NCBI RefSeq assembly: GCF_900101495.1
Contig: NZ_FMUS01000036.1
Coordinates: 1-38,595 of the forward strand
From: Alkaliphilus peptidifermentans DSM 18978
GTDB lineage: Bacteria > Bacillota > Clostridia > Peptostreptococcales > Natronincolaceae
Reading direction: 5' to 3'
DNA: 38,595 bases
Below the pieces are notes generated by a model. That model did no database searches. It worked only from the letters and a program-made list of their open reading frames with translations, and was not told the origin of the DNA. The translations under genes and the position numbers were made by a program. Positions 36,984 through 38,595 of the stretch are shown in pieces. Within the stretch, counting starts at the first letter, position 1. Every line of letters begins with the position of its first letter.

Positions 36984-37979
36984 ATGAAAATCTACAGATG
37001 GAAGCTATTGGCACCTGTCTTATGTATTGTGGTATTATTGAGCGCCTGCGGAAATCCCCTTAGTATATTACTGGGGGAAAAGGATACAGATGTAAGCATT
37101 ATAGTTAATCAAAGTCATACCTACTTAGAAGAAGAGGGATTGCGTCAAACTGTACTATATTACAAAGATAATATGGGATTAGTAGTACCTATGATGAGAA
37201 GCATACCTTGGGAAGAGGGCATAGCAAAGGGAGCGTTAAGACAGCTGGTTGATGAACCAATGACCCGAGAGGATCTATCGGTAATAGGGCTTTTGCCAGT
37301 TTTACCAACGGGCACAGATATCCTGGCAATGTCTATAAATGATGGTCTATGCAAGGTGGACTTTAATGACCGATTCCTTTCTTATGACAGCGAAGCTGAT
37401 GAAAGAGCCATAATAACTTCTGTAGTTTATACATTAACAGAATTTCCTACTATTGATAAAGTACAATTTATGGTAGAAGGTAAAGAAATAAACAAGTTCA
37501 AATTTGGTACAATAGCAAATCTTTATTTTGAAAGGGGAAACATAAACCTAGCTCAGGAGATATCTAATGATACTATACCTGTTGTTGTATACTACAAGGG
37601 TACTGCAAATGGTGAAGATGACTACTTTGTACCTGTAACTAAAGGAGTAAATGCATTAAAGGCCGATATTAAGTCTGTGCTTGTTGCACTAATAGAAGGA
37701 GCTCCTGCAGAAGTAGGACTTTTCAGTGAGATACCAGCTGGTGTATCTATTAATGATGTATATGTAAAGGATGGAATTGCATATATCGACTTTACTGAAG
37801 AAATTAAACGGATGCCAGAAAATGAAAAGCTACAACAATCAATGATATATGAAATCGGACTTACACTAAAGGAAGTAGAACCCACCATCACACAGGTTAG
37901 GATACTATCAGGTGGTAAAGAGATTCAATTGGGGTCTAGTGTACAGCTTAATTTACCAATTTATTCAAATGAGTATTAA
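36984..37979 (+). CDS. GerMN-domain lipoprotein (GerM-like)
   Basis: A 331-residue lipoprotein with lipobox LLSAC (Cys about residue 22) and two GerMN domains in tandem: about residues 35-180 (with KGALRQLVDEP and CKVDFNDRFLSYDS) and about 195-325 (VLVALIEGAP, AYIDFTEEIKRMP, TQVRILSGGKEI). In Bacillus GerM is needed for sporulation and germination and anchors the spore channel; here it fits a spore-former, though GerMN proteins also occur elsewhere. RBS GAGGGGGACG precedes ATG 36984 with somewhat long spacing. Confidence 0.88.
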   Translation: MKIYRWKLLAPVLCIVVLLSACGNPLSILLGEKDTDVSIIVNQSHTYLEEEGLRQTVLYYKDNMGLVVPMMRSIPWEEGIAKGALRQLVDEPMTREDLSVIGLLPVLPTGTDILAMSINDGLCKVDFNDRFLSYDSEADERAIITSVVYTLTEFPTIDKVQFMVEGKEINKFKFGTIANLYFERGNINLAQEISNDTIPVVVYYKGTANGEDDYFVPVTKGVNALKADIKSVLVALIEGAPAEVGLFSEIPAGVSINDVYVKDGIAYIDFTEEIKRMPENEKLQQSMIYEIGLTLKEVEPTITQVRILSGGKEIQLGSSVQLNLPIYSNEY

Positions 37980-38006
37980 TATTTAATAGAGACTTTCAAC
38001 AATATC

Positions 38007-38231
38007 CAGACTGTTCATAATTCTTCAGATTCGAGGCGCAAATTATTATGATCCTCATTACTTGTCGCTTTATTCTAGTGCTCTATATGTCATAAAGCGA
38101 CAATCCATGAAATAAGCGCACTGCCATGAAATCAAAGATTTCAGCCATCTGCTTAACGCAGCGTATACGTAATACGTGAGGGTGCTGGGTTTTTGCAGCA
38201 ACGAAGAAGATGGAGGATTTTCAACAGTCTG
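38007..38231. repeat. MITE-like palindromic element with imperfect terminal inverted repeats
   Basis: CAGACTGTT (38007-38015) and AACAGTCTG (38223-38231) are exact inverted ends, and similarity continues inward (AAT-CT-C pattern, about 20 bp). Inside are a perfect 12-bp stem TTGTCGCTTTAT/ATAAAGCGACAA (38062-38073, 38092-38103), GAAATC/GATTTC (38128-38142 region) and a CGTAT/ATACG palindrome near 38162. No ORF. Target duplication is not evident. Confidence 0.55.
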
Positions 38232-38233
38232 TA

Positions 38234-38263
38234 AATAAGGCAGAATCCTTCTGCCTTATTTTG
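38234..38263 (+). terminator. Terminator-type hairpin immediately upstream of the group II intron
   Basis: AATAAGGCAGAA (38234-38245) and TTCTGCCTTATT (38249-38260) form a perfect 12-bp stem with a TCC loop, followed by TT and GCTGT. It lies nine bases before the intron boundary, the typical target layout of class IIC introns. Confidence 0.8.
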
Positions 38264-38268
38264 CTGTG

Positions 38269-38595
38269 GTGCGCCCAGCATGGGCGCAATCTAATGGGTG
38301 AAAGTCCCTAGCGCGGGTTGATAGTGCCAAGCGCATAGCTTAAGGCAAGGGTGTCCACCGTGAGGTGGAATCTGAAGGAAGCCGACGGCAAACTTCTGGT
38401 CTGACGAATAGAAACTACATATAAGGCACACATATGCTGGGTAAGGTTGCCACACAAACCAAAGCCCTAAACTATCCGGAAGCATAAGGTGTAGATGTAG
38501 CAGATAGATGGAAGGAAAGATTGCGTTCTTACCTGGGGAGGTCTCATGGACGTGTGAAAACAGAGTATGAAGCACGGTTGAAACAAGATTTATCA
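38269..38595 (+). mobile_element. Group II intron, 5' part (domain I), class IIC-like, cut by the window end
   Basis: From GTGCG at 38269 the sequence has the conserved elements of bacterial group II intron RNA: GCGCCCAGCATGGGCGC, GGGTGAAAGTCCC, AAGGCAAGGGTGTCC, GAATCTGAAGGAAGC followed by GACGGCAAAC, GGTCTGACGAA, ACTACATATAAGGC and TTCTTACC-GGGGAGGTCT. These match, from memory, the layout of the IIC introns such as O.i.I1. Insertion just after a terminator hairpin also fits IIC. The intron-encoded reverse transcriptase would lie beyond the window. The minus-strand ORF across this region is spurious. Confidence 0.88.

Noticed and set aside
38291-38575. Minus-strand 94-residue ORF near the right edge
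   Set aside because: Lies entirely in the structured group II intron RNA region; such ORFs are common artefacts of intron sequence.

Overview
The window is low-GC, gene-dense DNA from an anaerobic, amino-acid-fermenting Firmicute. Glycine/betaine reductase genes, a UGA-encoded selenoprotein, feoAB, rubrerythrin, a GerMN lipoprotein and pcrA-ligA point to the Clostridia, and an Alkaliphilus/Natronincola-like relative is my best guess (inference from gene content and protein style, not a database match).

Left part (1-7960): the tail of grdD (end of a glycine reductase operon) is followed by an exported CxxC-rich protein, a TetR regulator divergent from a thioredoxin reductase, and a betaine-reductase module: grdI, the selenoprotein grdH (in-frame UGA at 5993-5995 with a hairpin just downstream) and a BCCT betaine transporter. 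TrxB supplies electrons, BCCT imports substrate, GrdIH cleaves it, and the shared GrdA and GrdCD (largely outside the window) complete acetyl-phosphate formation.

Middle (8151-15335): a MacB-type ABC ATPase and FtsX-like permease, whose extracytoplasmic loop carries five exact DEHHDEDEHH repeats, with a Cys-containing lipoprotein; probably a metal-linked system. Then pcrA and ligA, separated by an 11-copy heptamer array.

15571-25207: a complete peptide ABC transporter (SBP, two permeases, two ATPases), two tandem amidohydrolases of which the first has lost the HxH metal site, and an FCD-type GntR regulator. Together they look like uptake and processing of a peptide-like or cyclic-amide nutrient.

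25219-31825: ychF, a DUF1461 membrane protein, a tiny membrane protein, rubrerythrin, then a Fur-box-controlled operon of feoA, feoB, a nicotianamine-synthase-like gene and a UPF0104 membrane protein. This operon is the most novel-looking system here: iron(II) import combined with a putative SAM-derived metallophore enzyme.

31886-38595: a small Cys-rich DUF1540-like protein, an orphan DarT-like ADP-ribosyltransferase candidate, an AIR-synthase/HypE-like protein, a large cell-wall amidase, a UPF0316 protein, a GerMN lipoprotein, a MITE-like palindromic element, and at the right edge the 5' part of a group II intron (IIC-like) inserted just after a terminator hairpin. No tRNA, rRNA or CRISPR was seen.
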